Shown in pieces: positions 33,653 through 42,163 of a stretch of 49,030 nucleotides of DNA. This DNA comes from Chloroflexota bacterium (GTDB lineage Bacteria > Chloroflexota > Chloroflexia > Chloroflexales > Roseiflexaceae). Below the pieces are notes generated by a model. It ran no database searches and was not told the origin of the DNA. It saw nothing but the letters and a program-made list of their open reading frames with translations. A program made the position numbers and the translations under genes. The DNA is taken from NCBI GenBank assembly GCA_013388755.1, contig JACAEQ010000092.1:1-49030 (forward strand), read 5' to 3'. How positions within the stretch are numbered: position 1 is the stretch's first letter; every line of letters begins with the position of its first letter.

Positions 33653-34828
33653 TTACCCTTCGCTCATTGCACCATCGCCATCTGCCACCGGCCCATCGGC
33701 CTTGCCATTCTCATCGGCATTGATTCGGCGCAGGCTGAGGCCCATACGCTGGCGCTGCTTATCGAGGCTGATAACCTTGGCAGTGATGATCTGGCCAGGC
33801 TGGAGTAGATCACGCGGCTGCGCCTGCGGGTCGGCATCGAGCTCACTGGCGTGGATCAGGCCCTCGACAGCTTCTTCGATCTGGACGAAGGCGCCGAACG
33901 GCGCAACATTCGTGACCGGGCCGCTGACCAGCTGGCCAAGGGCATAGCGCTGGTCAATCGTATCCCACGGGTTCGGCTGCAGGCGGCGCAGGCTGAGGCC
34001 AATCCGTTCGCGTTCGGCGTCAATTTCGACCACCATGACCTTGACTTCCTGGCCGGGTGACAGCACCTCGCGCGGATGGTTCACCCGCTGCCAGGAAAGC
34101 TCGGAGATATGGGCCAGGCCATCAGCACCGCCCAGATCGATAAACGCGCCAAAGTTGGTCAACTGATTGACGCGCCCGGTAAGAATATCGCCGGGCTGCA
34201 ACTCGGTGAGCAGCCGGTGTTTCTGCGCCTTGCGCCACTCCTGGGTCGCGCTGCGCTCAGACAGCACCAGCCGGTTGCGATCACGGTCAACCTCGATCAC
34301 CTTCAACGGGATCGTCTGGCCGACCATGCGCTGCAACGCCTGCTGGCGTTCCTCCGCGGCGGTACGCCCGTGGAGCTGGGCCACCTGTGACGCGGGGACA
34401 AACCCACGGATGCGATTGAACTGCACCAGCAGGCCACCCTTGTTGTAGCCAATCACCTGGCCCTGAACAATCCCGCCTTCAGCGCTCAACCGTGCGGCTT
34501 CTTCCCAGTCGCGTGCAACCTGCACCATGGTCAGCGACAGGATCAACTCACCCTGGCGATTCTCAGGATCCTGCACATAGACTTGCAGCGTATCGCCCAC
34601 TTTCAGGTTCGTCGCCATCCCCTCGCCAGCCGCACGCACGTCGGCCTGAGGAATGATACCTTCGCGCTTGGTGCCGATCGAGACCAGAATACCGCTGTCT
34701 TCCACTTTCATGACCACGCCCTCACGCACTTCGCCACGTTGTGGCCGCGCGTAGTCGTAGTCGTCGAGCATCTGCGTCCAGTCGAAATCCTCGATTTCCT
34801 GGGCGACACTGCCGGGTACTGCGCTCAT
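33653..34828 (-). CDS. rpsA: Ribosomal protein S1-type RNA-binding protein (four S1 domains)
   Basis: A 391-residue protein with four S1 OB-fold domains (about 33-105, 118-188, 205-275 and 292-360), each with the G-x-V-x-x-I/F-G-A-F/x-V-x-I/L pattern, for example [29 protein letters not shown] and [28 protein letters not shown]. The protein binds mRNA and helps the ribosome start translation. The number and length match the shorter S1 proteins of Gram-positive-like lineages. A Glu/Asp-rich N-terminal leader precedes the first domain. The ATG at 34828 has GGAGGT 7 bases upstream. A consensus promoter lies about 260 bases upstream. Confidence 0.88.
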   Translation of the reverse strand: MSAVPGSVAQEIEDFDWTQMLDDYDYARPQRGEVREGVVMKVEDSGILVSIGTKREGIIPQADVRAAGEGMATNLKVGDTLQVYVQDPENRQGELILSLTMVQVARDWEEAARLSAEGGIVQGQVIGYNKGGLLVQFNRIRGFVPASQVAQLHGRTAAEERQQALQRMVGQTIPLKVIEVDRDRNRLVLSERSATQEWRKAQKHRLLTELQPGDILTGRVNQLTNFGAFIDLGGADGLAHISELSWQRVNHPREVLSPGQEVKVMVVEIDAERERIGLSLRRLQPNPWDTIDQRYALGQLVSGPVTNVAPFGAFVQIEEAVEGLIHASELDADPQAQPRDLLQPGQIITAKVISLDKQRQRMGLSLRRINADENGKADGPVADGDGAMSEG

Positions 34829-35094
34829 GCAGTGACCTCCGAACGGATACTATTGACCGCTGCCCGCCTGTCTGCAACGGTACCAGTAACGATGCCTTCG
34901 TCAAGGCGAGGGCGTTCCCGGACACACCACGACCCAACCGCGCGCGTGTTACGCGCAGGCTGGCGCCGTTGTTCGGCGTGACCCGGGGCGGCGCCCACGA
35001 AGGCTCCGCGCCGGCTTGCTCCTGGTTGCTCGGCTACTGAAGGTCGAGGTATGGGAGGTGAGCCTGTGCGGATCGTATGCTTTACCGGACGCGC

Positions 35095-35123
35095 AGTATA
35101 CACGGTGACGCCATGCCTGTCAA
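35095..35123 (-). promoter_or_regulatory. Sigma-70-type promoter of the S1 gene
   Basis: On the minus strand, TTGACA (complement of 35118-35123) and TATACT (complement of 35095-35100) are separated by exactly 17 bases. Confidence 0.75.
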
Positions 35124-35125
35124 GT

Positions 35126-35154
35126 TTGCGCACCGCGCCTGATTGCCCTATACT
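35126..35154 (+). promoter_or_regulatory. Sigma-70-type promoter of the phosphomutase-like/NAD kinase genes
   Basis: TTGCGC (35126-35131) and TATACT (35149-35154) with a 17-base spacer, about 38 bases upstream of the GTG start at 35192. It is back to back with the S1 promoter, only 2 bases separating the two -35 boxes, so polymerase binding may be mutually exclusive. Confidence 0.65.
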
Positions 35155-35191
35155 CTGCCTGCACATGGTTATCCATTGACGGGCGGAGGAT

Positions 35192-36130
35192 GTGAGCGTC
35201 ATTTTTGTCTTTGTCGACGGTGTGGGCCTGGCGCCATGGGGGCACGACAATCCGCTGTCGGACGCGCCCACGCCTGCGCTGCACGCGCTGCTCGGCGGCG
35301 CGCTGACCTCCGAGCGGACCGGCGTCTCGACCGCGACGTTGCTCCGCCCGCTCGACGCGACGCTGGGTGTTGCCGGATTACCCCAGAGTGGCACAGGCCA
35401 GACGGCGCTGCTCGCCGGGATCAATGCCGCCGCGCTCCACGGGCGCCATCAACCGCACGTTCCTCCGGTAGCCCTGCGGTCCACCCTCGCCGCGCGCAAT
35501 CTCTTCAGTCGCGTGATTGCGGCAGGCGGGCGCGCGACCTTCGCGAATGCGTTCGGCACCCCTTACTGGGAAGCGCTGGCCACGCGCCGGGTGCGCCGCT
35601 CCGCCAGTGTCATCGCCGCTGAAGGCGCCGGGATGCGCTTCCGCGATGAGGACGATCTGCGCGCCGGCCTCGCGGTCACATGGGATATTACCGGCGAAAC
35701 CATGCGCATCCGCGAAGGGAGTGTCAGCACGGTCGAGGCGCGCGAGGCCGGCGCGCGCCTGGCCCGCCTTGCCACCGATCATGATCTCGTATTCTTCGAA
35801 ACGTTCCTGACCGACCTTGCCGGGCATGGCCGGCTCAACGGCGCTGCTGCGACCAGGAGCGCACCGATGCCGATCGTCACGCAGATCCATGCGGCAATGG
35901 CGCGCATTGACGGGCTGATCGGCGGCGTGCTCGACGCGATGCGCCCGGGTGATACGCTGGTCATAACCAGCGACCATGGCAACATCGAGAGTCTGGCGGC
36001 ACCGACGCATACACGTAACCCGGTGCCGTTACTGGTCACCGGTCCGGGTGTTCCGCACTTCACGCGTCTTACCAGCATCGAACAGGTCGCCGATGCCATC
36101 GTCGCCCTGGCGCAGGAGCAGCAGGTGTGA
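35192..36130 (+). CDS. Phosphoglycerate mutase/alkaline phosphatase-like metalloenzyme
   Basis: A 312-residue member of the alkaline-phosphatase superfamily. Metal ligands are seen at FVDGVGLAPWG near the N-terminus and in ITSDHGNIES and THTRNPVPLLVTGPG near the C-terminus. The nucleophile region is LPQSGTGQTALLAGINAAALHGRH, similar to cofactor-independent phosphoglycerate mutase. It is only about 60% of the length of the full mutase, so it is more likely a related phosphatase or mutase of unknown substrate. The GTG start has GGAGG a few bases upstream; the stop overlaps the NAD kinase start by GTGA, indicating coupled translation. Confidence 0.75.
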   Translation: MSVIFVFVDGVGLAPWGHDNPLSDAPTPALHALLGGALTSERTGVSTATLLRPLDATLGVAGLPQSGTGQTALLAGINAAALHGRHQPHVPPVALRSTLAARNLFSRVIAAGGRATFANAFGTPYWEALATRRVRRSASVIAAEGAGMRFRDEDDLRAGLAVTWDITGETMRIREGSVSTVEAREAGARLARLATDHDLVFFETFLTDLAGHGRLNGAAATRSAPMPIVTQIHAAMARIDGLIGGVLDAMRPGDTLVITSDHGNIESLAAPTHTRNPVPLLVTGPGVPHFTRLTSIEQVADAIVALAQEQQV

Positions 36131-36963
36131 ATCCAATCAAGCGTGTGGCGATCCTGTTCAATCCCTACTCCGACGAGTCATTGCGCGTCTCTGCAGACGT
36201 GGGCGACTGGCTCACCGCGCGCAAGATCCAGGTCTGGCGCGGCGTCTCGCACGAAGGCCGGGCCCAGCACGCCGTTGATCATACCGACCTGGTGCTGGCG
36301 CTCGGTGGCGATGGCACCGTATTGCGCGCCGCACGTCTGGCGATCCCGTGCGATGTGCCGGTCCTCCCGGTGGCGCTCGGGCGGCTCAATTTTATGGCGG
36401 AACTGGAACCCTCCACACTGTATCAGGGGCTTGAAGCATTGCTGGCTGGACAGTTCTGGCTCGATGCACGGTCGCTCGTCGAAGCGACGGTCAGGCGTGC
36501 CGACGGCATTACCGTCTCGCCCATCCTCGCGCTGAACGAAATCATCCTGGCGCGCGGCGATATTAACCGTACCGTGATTGTTGATGTCGAAATCTACGAT
36601 GCTCACCTGACAACCTACCATGCCGACGGGGTTATTGTCGCCAGCGCGACCGGCTCGACCGCCTACGCGCTGGCGTCCGGCGGGCCGATCGTTGACCCGC
36701 GCTCGACGGCGCTGGTGCTGGTGCCGATCGCGGCGCATCTGACGAATGTCCCGTCGCTGGTATTGCACGAAGACGCGGTCGTGACCCTCACGTTGCAGAG
36801 CCGGCACCCGGCCGGGTTCTCCGCCGATGGGCACGACCATATTGCGCTGCATGGGGGCGACCGGGTGATCGTGCGGCGTTCGCAACGCCACTGCACCTTT
36901 GCCCGCGTCTACCCGCAGAGTACGTTCTACGCCCGCATGATGCAACGACTACGCCGTGAGTAA
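36127..36963 (+). CDS. nadK: NAD kinase
   Basis: A 278-residue ATP-NAD kinase making NADP. The family signature GGDGT is in LVLALGGDGTVLRAARLA, the NE pair in ILALNEIILARGD, and the NAD site in YHADGVIVASATGSTAYALASGGPIVDP. Length and domain order match NadK. The GTG start overlaps the previous stop by 4 bases. The following aldo/keto reductase, which would use NADPH, starts 25 bases downstream. Confidence 0.93.
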   Translation: MNPIKRVAILFNPYSDESLRVSADVGDWLTARKIQVWRGVSHEGRAQHAVDHTDLVLALGGDGTVLRAARLAIPCDVPVLPVALGRLNFMAELEPSTLYQGLEALLAGQFWLDARSLVEATVRRADGITVSPILALNEIILARGDINRTVIVDVEIYDAHLTTYHADGVIVASATGSTAYALASGGPIVDPRSTALVLVPIAAHLTNVPSLVLHEDAVVTLTLQSRHPAGFSADGHDHIALHGGDRVIVRRSQRHCTFARVYPQSTFYARMMQRLRRE

Positions 36964-36988
36964 TTCATCGTTTACAGTAGGGGGACAT

Positions 36989-37921
36989 ATGGACTATCGC
37001 CAGCTCGGGCCTTCCGGTGTGCGTGTTTCGGTGATCGGGCTCGGCACGAATCAGTTCGGCGGCAAAGTAGATCAGCAGGGGGTGCATGAGATCATTGCCG
37101 GCGCAGAGGATCTGGGGATCAATTTCATTGATACCGCCGATGTGTACACTGGCGGCCGGTCGGAAGAGACGCTCGGCGTGGCGTTAAAGGGCCGCCGCAA
37201 TCGCTGGGTCGTGGCCACGAAAGTGTTCCACCCGACCGGTTCCGGCCCCAATGACCGCGGCGCCTCGCGGTACCATATCATGCAGGGCGTCGAAACGAGC
37301 CTGGCGCGCCTGCAGACGGATCATATCGACCTGTACCAGATCCACCGCTGGGATGAGACGACACCGATCGAGGAGACGTTGCGCGCCCTCGATGACCTGG
37401 TGCGCGCTGGCAAGGTACGCTATATCGGCGCGTCGAATTTCGCGGCCTGGCAACTGGCGCGCGCGAATGTTCTGGCGGAACTGCGCGGCTGGACGGCATT
37501 TGTGACGATCCAGAACCATTATCACATGCTCGAACGCGAACTGGAGCGCGAAGTGTTACCCTACTGCCAGGCGTCCGGCGTCGGCATTCTCCCCTACTTC
37601 CCGCTTGCCGGCGGCTTTCTCACTGGTAAGTACCGCCGTGGCGAACCACCACCCGCCGGGTCGCGCGGCGAGTCGAGCAGCTATGTGCAACAGTACCTGA
37701 CCGAGGCGAACTTTGCGCGCGTTGAGGCGCTGACGAACTGGGCCATCGCCCGCGGCCACACGATGGTTGAACTGGCGCATGCCTGGCTGCTGGCCCGGCC
37801 GCAGGTCAGTTCCGTGATCTCCGGCTGCACCTCGCTGGCGCAGGTTCAGGCCAACGCGCGCGCCGCCGATTGGGTACTGTCCGCCGAGGAACACGCCGAA
37901 GTGAATGCCGTGCTGAGTTAA
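36989..37921 (+). CDS. Aldo/keto reductase
   Basis: About 310 residues from the ATG at 36989, which has AGGGGG 5 bases upstream; the frame extends to 36956 but that would overlap the NAD kinase. A TIM-barrel NADPH oxidoreductase with the tetrad Asp and Tyr (IDTADVYTGGRSEE), Lys (VVATKVFH) and His (DLYQIHRWD). The NADP pocket is seen in VISGCTSLAQVQANARA. It is closest to the AKR11/12-like YghZ/IolS group acting on small aldehydes or sugars; the substrate is unknown. Confidence 0.9.
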   Translation: MDYRQLGPSGVRVSVIGLGTNQFGGKVDQQGVHEIIAGAEDLGINFIDTADVYTGGRSEETLGVALKGRRNRWVVATKVFHPTGSGPNDRGASRYHIMQGVETSLARLQTDHIDLYQIHRWDETTPIEETLRALDDLVRAGKVRYIGASNFAAWQLARANVLAELRGWTAFVTIQNHYHMLERELEREVLPYCQASGVGILPYFPLAGGFLTGKYRRGEPPPAGSRGESSSYVQQYLTEANFARVEALTNWAIARGHTMVELAHAWLLARPQVSSVISGCTSLAQVQANARAADWVLSAEEHAEVNAVLS

Positions 37922-38014
37922 GGGAAGGTACTGGAGCTCAACATGCCCGACACAATCCTCGTGTCCTTCTGCCCCACGCCGCTCGCCTGAGCGATATTCG
38001 TAGCGGGGAATAGC

Positions 38015-38560
38015 ATGCAACTCATCATGCTCGCCGGCCTTCCCGGCACCGGAAAAAGCACAATCGCCCGCGAACTTGCGCGGGCGATCCCCGCCGTGGT
38101 GCTGGACAAAGACAGAATCCGCGCGGCGCTGTTTCCCGCAGAGCGCATGACCTATACCACCGCCCAGGACGACTTCTGTCTGGATGTCATGCTGCGGACG
38201 GCAACCGAGCTTTTGCGCCAGAAGCCTGAGGAGCCGGTCATTCTCGACGGGCGCACCTTCTCGCGTTCGTACCAGGTGCACCTGGTCAAACAGCACGCCG
38301 CGCAGCTAGGGGCGTCGCTGCTGATCATCGAGTGCGTCTGCAGTGACGCCACGGCTCGTGAGCGACTCTCACGGGATGCGGCTGCTGGTGACCACCCGGC
38401 CGCCAATCGCAACTATGAACTGTATCTGGCGATCAAGGAGCGTTTCGAGCCAATCCGCGAACCCCGGCTGGTCGTCAATACCGATCAGCCGTTTCCCCTG
38501 GTTGTCGCACAGTGCCTTGCGGCGACTCGACTCGCCGGTAGCGCTCCGCACTCTGGATAG
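38015..38560 (+). CDS. P-loop kinase of the AAA_33/zeta-toxin-like group
   Basis: A 181-residue small kinase. Walker A is GLPGTGKST (residues 8-16), followed by VVLDKDRIRAALFP and a DGRTFSRSYQVHLVKQHA block with a lid-type CVCSDATARERLSRD region carrying the arginine pair. Relatives include gluconate kinase, chloramphenicol phosphotransferase and polynucleotide kinases. No antitoxin-like gene is beside it, so a small-molecule kinase is preferred over a zeta toxin. The ATG has GGGGA 6 bases upstream. Confidence 0.8.
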   Translation: MQLIMLAGLPGTGKSTIARELARAIPAVVLDKDRIRAALFPAERMTYTTAQDDFCLDVMLRTATELLRQKPEEPVILDGRTFSRSYQVHLVKQHAAQLGASLLIIECVCSDATARERLSRDAAAGDHPAANRNYELYLAIKERFEPIREPRLVVNTDQPFPLVVAQCLAATRLAGSAPHSG

Positions 38561-38653
38561 GTGAAGGTAACCGCCCACCGTCGAAGGCCGGGGGAGGCCC
38601 CGGTGACGCCGCCCCGCCGGGGCGGCTCAGTATCGGTACAACTCGCAGCGCGA

Positions 38654-39115
38654 TCAGGCGCCGGACTCAACGCTCCAGCCACGCCGGGTACGCGGGCTGA
38701 AGGTAACAACATACACCTGTCCCGGCTGCAATTGCTCATATACCTCTTTCACCACAAGGACCGAACCGAAATCATCGAACTCCGCATAGTAATTCTTTGG
38801 CGCACGCGCCGATTCGTAGGTACGCTTCAGGCGCAAGGCGCGCACCTGCGCTACCCCATCACCCAGATCCTGCCAGCTCCGGAATGCAATAATGCCGAGG
38901 GCAACAACCACGGCAAGCACAACCAGGCCACCCAGCGCAACGAAAGCGATCAGCAGGCCGGAGTTGCCGCCGCCCGCCGCCAGGAGACAGGCAAAAATGA
39001 GGCTGGAAACAACGAGGATGGCAACCGCCAGCGCGACCATCATCATGGCACGCATTCTGAGACCATTCTGCTGTTCGACAGTGAGCGGACGGGTCCGTAC
39101 TGATTGCTGGTGCAT
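38654..39115 (-). CDS. Hypothetical two-helix membrane protein
   Basis: About 153 residues from the ATG at 39115, which has AGG 7 bases upstream. Two long hydrophobic helices (about 25-47 and 53-75) separate a short basic N-terminus from a soluble C-terminal domain containing NYYAEFDDFGSVLVVKEVYEQLQPGQVYVVTFSPRTRRGW. The end resembles short SH3-like or NfeD-like beta folds, but no family is certain. It stands alone between convergent and divergent neighbours. Confidence 0.6.
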   Translation of the reverse strand: MHQQSVRTRPLTVEQQNGLRMRAMMMVALAVAILVVSSLIFACLLAAGGGNSGLLIAFVALGGLVVLAVVVALGIIAFRSWQDLGDGVAQVRALRLKRTYESARAPKNYYAEFDDFGSVLVVKEVYEQLQPGQVYVVTFSPRTRRGWSVESGA

Positions 39116-39440
39116 ACTGATACCTGTCCATGATGTGTCTATTCGAATAACACGATTACGCGGTGGCATACCAGCAGGGTGGCCTGAAGGGTAGCACGCC
39201 CTCCAGGGTCAAGCATCCGGCGGCGGGAAGGCGGTCGCACCGCGGAAAAGAACGCCGTCCCGCCGGCGGACGGGCCCTGGCATGCGCCCGGCTGGCCGAT
39301 GGCGCGCGTGACCGCGTCACTCCAGTTATGTGAGATGTGGCGATTCTAGCGCAGAGTTGAAGAACTGAAAAGCCCTGCGCCCGATCGGTATCAGCGGATG
39401 CGTTACAAAGCCGAGCAGCCTGGCAGACCCGTCGCAATGC
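39116..39440. other. Repeat-bearing spacer
   Basis: 325 bases. The part from 39175 to about 39230 is the second copy of the repeat at 17767-17850, and 39230-39330 is palindromic, GC-rich DNA. Nothing coding is supported here; the C-terminal remnant begins at 39441. Confidence 0.5.
39175..39230. repeat. Dispersed intergenic repeat, copy 2
   Basis: Matches copy 1 at 17767-17850: CAGGGTGGcCTGaAGGG (39175-39191) and AGCATCCGGCGGC (39212-39224), with a shorter stretch between the blocks. Confidence 0.55.
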
Positions 39441-39596
39441 TCATTGAAGAGGTGGTAAACTATTAGTGGAAAACAGCCCGATGCCGCCGCGTACGAACCC
39501 GCCGGGCGCATCAACCGGGTAGGTATCCTCAACCTCGCGCCGGCCGATATTGCCGTTGAGAAAATGGTCGAATAGCGTGCCGAGGGAGTGCCACGA
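39441..39596 (-). pseudogene. C-terminal gene remnant upstream of the rhamnosidase
   Basis: A 51-codon open stretch with real-protein character (HSLGTLFDHFLNGNIGRREV, then EDTYPVDAPGGFVRGGIGLF) and a normal stop, but with an in-frame stop immediately before it and no start codon. The family is not recognised. The 5' part would lie where the rhamnosidase gene now begins, on the opposite strand, so the gene was probably cut by a rearrangement that brought the rhamnosidase in. Confidence 0.5.
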
Positions 39597-39598
39597 TC

Positions 39599-41977
39599 AT
39601 GCGCCAACTTCTCGACCATGATCCATTCCAGCATCTTGCGCTCAACGACTACTGGTATAGCCGCGGTCGCTGGCCTTGCTCCTGGATCAGCGTCCCCGCC
39701 GCACCTGTTCCGCCTTTTGTTTCCGCATATCGCTGCCACTTTACCATCGAGCGCTCTGCTGTCATACGGGTTCATGTCAGTGCGGATGAGCGCTATGAAC
39801 TGTTCCTCGACGGCGCGCGGATTGGACGCGGTCCCGAACGTGGCGAGCCGCGTCACTGGCGGTTCGAGACGTATGATCTCGCACTCGACACCGGCGAGCA
39901 TCTGCTGGCGGCGCGCGTCTGGTCGCTGGGCGACCACGCCCCTGGCGCGCAGATGTCGGTCGCGCCGGGTTTTCTGCTCGCGCCGCAGGATGACGATCTG
40001 ATCCCGCTGCTTGGCACCGGTTCGGCTCCCTGGGAAGCGCTCCTCCTCGATGGGTATACCTTTGAGCCGATTGCCTGGCCGGGCGAGTATGTCTATTTCG
40101 CTGTTGGAGCGCAGTTTGCCGTTGATGGCACGCGCTTTCCCTGGGGATTTGAACGGGGCGACGGCGCTGGCTGGCAGCCGGCCATCACAACCGCGCCGGC
40201 GGTAAGTATCGCAAGCCCGGAATATACGCCGATTCGTTTGCTGACCCCGGCGCAACTCCCGGCCGCAATCGACCGGCCGGTGCACGATTTGCGGGTGCGG
40301 TTCGCCGGAGCGGCGACCGATGGGCCAGTTCGCACCGCCGATGAATCGAGCGGCGCGCGCGAGCAATGGGAGACGCTGCTGAACGCCAGTACACCGCTCA
40401 CACTGCCGGCTCATAACCGGCAGCGTGTTCTGATCGATCTTGGCGTCTATACCTGCGCCTATGCGGAGCTTGTGATTTCAGGCGGGGCTGGCGGCGCAAT
40501 TCAGTTGCGCTGGGCCGAGTCACTCTATGAAGCACCCGAAGGCCATGTCAAAGGCCGGCGCGACGCGGTGGAGGGTAAATACTTCCGGGGCATCGGTGAT
40601 AGCTGGCTGCCGGATGGTGGCGCGGCGCGGCGTTTCGCCACGCTCTGGTGGCGCTGTGGCCGCTTTCTGGAGCTGGTGGTGCAAACCGGCGCCGAAGCGC
40701 TCACCCTTGAACGCCTGGAATTAACCGAAACCGGCTATCCGCTGCCGGGTAAGATGCGTTTTGCCGCAAGCGACGATCGCCTGGCCGATGTGGCGCGTAT
40801 CGCCATCCGCTCGCTACAGATGTGCGCCCACGAGACCTATATGGACTGCCCCTATTGGGAGCAGTTGATGTATGTTGGCGACACCCGGTTACAGGCGCTG
40901 GCAACCTATGTGCTGACCCGGGATGATCGGTTGCCGCGCGCGGCATTGCGCCATTTCGACGATTCGCGCTTGCCGTCGGGTCTGACCCAATCACGGTATC
41001 CAAGCCGAGTCACCCAGATCATCCCTCCCTTCGCGCTCTGTTGGGTCGGGATGGTTCACGACTATGCGCTCTGGCGTGATGACGCCGCACTGGTGCGCGA
41101 TCTGCTGCCGGGAGTGCGCGCCGTCATCGACGGGTTTGCCCGCTTCTTCAATCCCGCTGGCTTGATCGAAGCCCCGGCGGGCTGGAACTTTATGGATTGG
41201 GCGCCGGAGTGGCATTCCGGTGTGCCGCCCGCCGGCGAACGCGGCGTCAGCGGGTCGATCAACTGGTTATATGTGGGGATGCTCGAACGGGCGGCGCAGC
41301 TTGAGGAATGGTTTGGCGAGCCGGAATTCGGCGCGCGCCAGCGCCGCCTCGCTCGCGCGTTGGCCGCGCGTCTGGATGCGACCTTCTGGGATGTAGGACG
41401 CGCGCTATACGCCGATGACCTGGCGCATGGGCATTTTTCGGAACATACCCAGTGCCTGGCTGTGCTCAGCGGTCATTTGCGCGCCGAACGGACGCCGGCA
41501 CTTGCCGATCGCCTGGTTCACGATGGGCGCTTGACGCGCGCCACCATCTATTTTTCGCACTACTTGTTCGAGACCTACACGCAGCTTGGCCGGATTGATG
41601 CGCTCTATGAGCGGCTGGCGCTCTGGTTTGATCTGTCGGCGCGAGGATTCACCACCACACCGGAAATGCCCGAGCCGACCCGTTCGGATTGTCATGCCTG
41701 GGGCGCGCACCCGCTCTATCATATGTTTGCGTCTTTGCTTGGCATCCGGCCGGCAGCGCCCGGTTTCGCCGGGGTAACCATTGCGCCGCAACCAGGCCCG
41801 CTCAGCTGGATGCGCGGTGAGTTACCGCATCCACGCGGCCAGATCACCATAGACCTGACTATCGAAGGCGAGTGGTTGCGCGGCATGATAACTTTGCCGC
41901 CGGGGGTCACCGGCACGCTCATCTGGCAGGGGGCGCGCCAGACACTAAAAGCCGGCGCACAGTCGATTATGCTCTAG
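39599..41977 (+). CDS. Alpha-L-rhamnosidase (GH78-like)
   Basis: A 792-residue glycoside hydrolase releasing terminal L-rhamnose. N-terminal beta domains (about 1-370) contain ERYELFLDGARIGRGPE and the sugar-binding-like GGAIQLRWAESLY. The (alpha/alpha)6 catalytic barrel begins about residue 390 and contains CAHETYMDCPYWEQLMYVGDTRLQALA, the family signature with catalytic-type acids, and FMDWAPEW. The C-terminal beta domain ends with GIRPAAPGFAGVTIAPQPG. No signal peptide is seen, so it is probably cytoplasmic and acts on imported oligosaccharides. GAGGGAG lies 10 bases before the ATG. Truncated gene ends flank it on the opposite strand on both sides, suggesting acquisition as a cassette. Confidence 0.88.
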   Translation: MRQLLDHDPFQHLALNDYWYSRGRWPCSWISVPAAPVPPFVSAYRCHFTIERSAVIRVHVSADERYELFLDGARIGRGPERGEPRHWRFETYDLALDTGEHLLAARVWSLGDHAPGAQMSVAPGFLLAPQDDDLIPLLGTGSAPWEALLLDGYTFEPIAWPGEYVYFAVGAQFAVDGTRFPWGFERGDGAGWQPAITTAPAVSIASPEYTPIRLLTPAQLPAAIDRPVHDLRVRFAGAATDGPVRTADESSGAREQWETLLNASTPLTLPAHNRQRVLIDLGVYTCAYAELVISGGAGGAIQLRWAESLYEAPEGHVKGRRDAVEGKYFRGIGDSWLPDGGAARRFATLWWRCGRFLELVVQTGAEALTLERLELTETGYPLPGKMRFAASDDRLADVARIAIRSLQMCAHETYMDCPYWEQLMYVGDTRLQALATYVLTRDDRLPRAALRHFDDSRLPSGLTQSRYPSRVTQIIPPFALCWVGMVHDYALWRDDAALVRDLLPGVRAVIDGFARFFNPAGLIEAPAGWNFMDWAPEWHSGVPPAGERGVSGSINWLYVGMLERAAQLEEWFGEPEFGARQRRLARALAARLDATFWDVGRALYADDLAHGHFSEHTQCLAVLSGHLRAERTPALADRLVHDGRLTRATIYFSHYLFETYTQLGRIDALYERLALWFDLSARGFTTTPEMPEPTRSDCHAWGAHPLYHMFASLLGIRPAAPGFAGVTIAPQPGPLSWMRGELPHPRGQITIDLTIEGEWLRGMITLPPGVTGTLIWQGARQTLKAGAQSIML

Positions 41978-41991
41978 AGCGTGGTAAAGCA

Positions 41992-42144
41992 TCAGTGGAT
42001 CTGGAGTTGCCCCCAGCGTTGCATAGCACGCGGCGGCAGGCTCAAATCCTGGCCGCCGATGGTGGTTCCCACGCCATCGACCCGCCATTCACAGGTATGG
42101 ACGCCGAGCGGCTGCCGTTTTGCAGCGATTGTGCGAATCTCCTG
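41992..42144 (-). pseudogene. C-terminal gene remnant downstream of the rhamnosidase
   Basis: A 50-codon stretch (IRTIAAKRQPLGVHTCEWRV, then GGQDLSLPPRAMQRWGQLQI) ending in a normal stop; it is preceded by an in-frame TAG and has no start. It lies 19 bases beyond the aminotransferase stop on the same strand, and looks like the surviving end of the next gene of that operon. No family is recognised. Confidence 0.45.
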
Positions 42145-42163
42145 CTAACGTATCGCCCGGTGG

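Larger units (their letters stand above)
34829..35191. promoter_or_regulatory. Divergent control region with long S1 leader
   Basis: 363 bases without a gene. The promoters for both directions lie at 35095-35154. The part from about 35088 down to 34829 would be an untranslated leader of roughly 260 bases for the S1 gene; it is GC-rich with GGCGCC-type inverted repeats around 34960-35000. The S1 Shine-Dalgarno is at its 3' end. Confidence 0.6.

Noticed and set aside
34825-35424. Minus-strand open frame of 199 codons between the S1 gene and the phosphomutase-like gene
   Set aside because: Low-complexity Ser/Arg/Pro composition, no motif, and it covers the two promoters and the start of the opposite gene.
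38015-38560. Zeta-type toxin of a toxin-antitoxin pair
   Set aside because: The P-loop kinase has no antitoxin gene on either side and sits after metabolic genes, so a small-molecule kinase is preferred.
39326-40414. Long minus-strand open frame (362 codons) across the rhamnosidase start
   Set aside because: It is antisense to the well-supported rhamnosidase, is Arg/Gly-rich without motifs, and arises from GC-skewed third positions. The real minus-strand remnant nearby is in a different frame.
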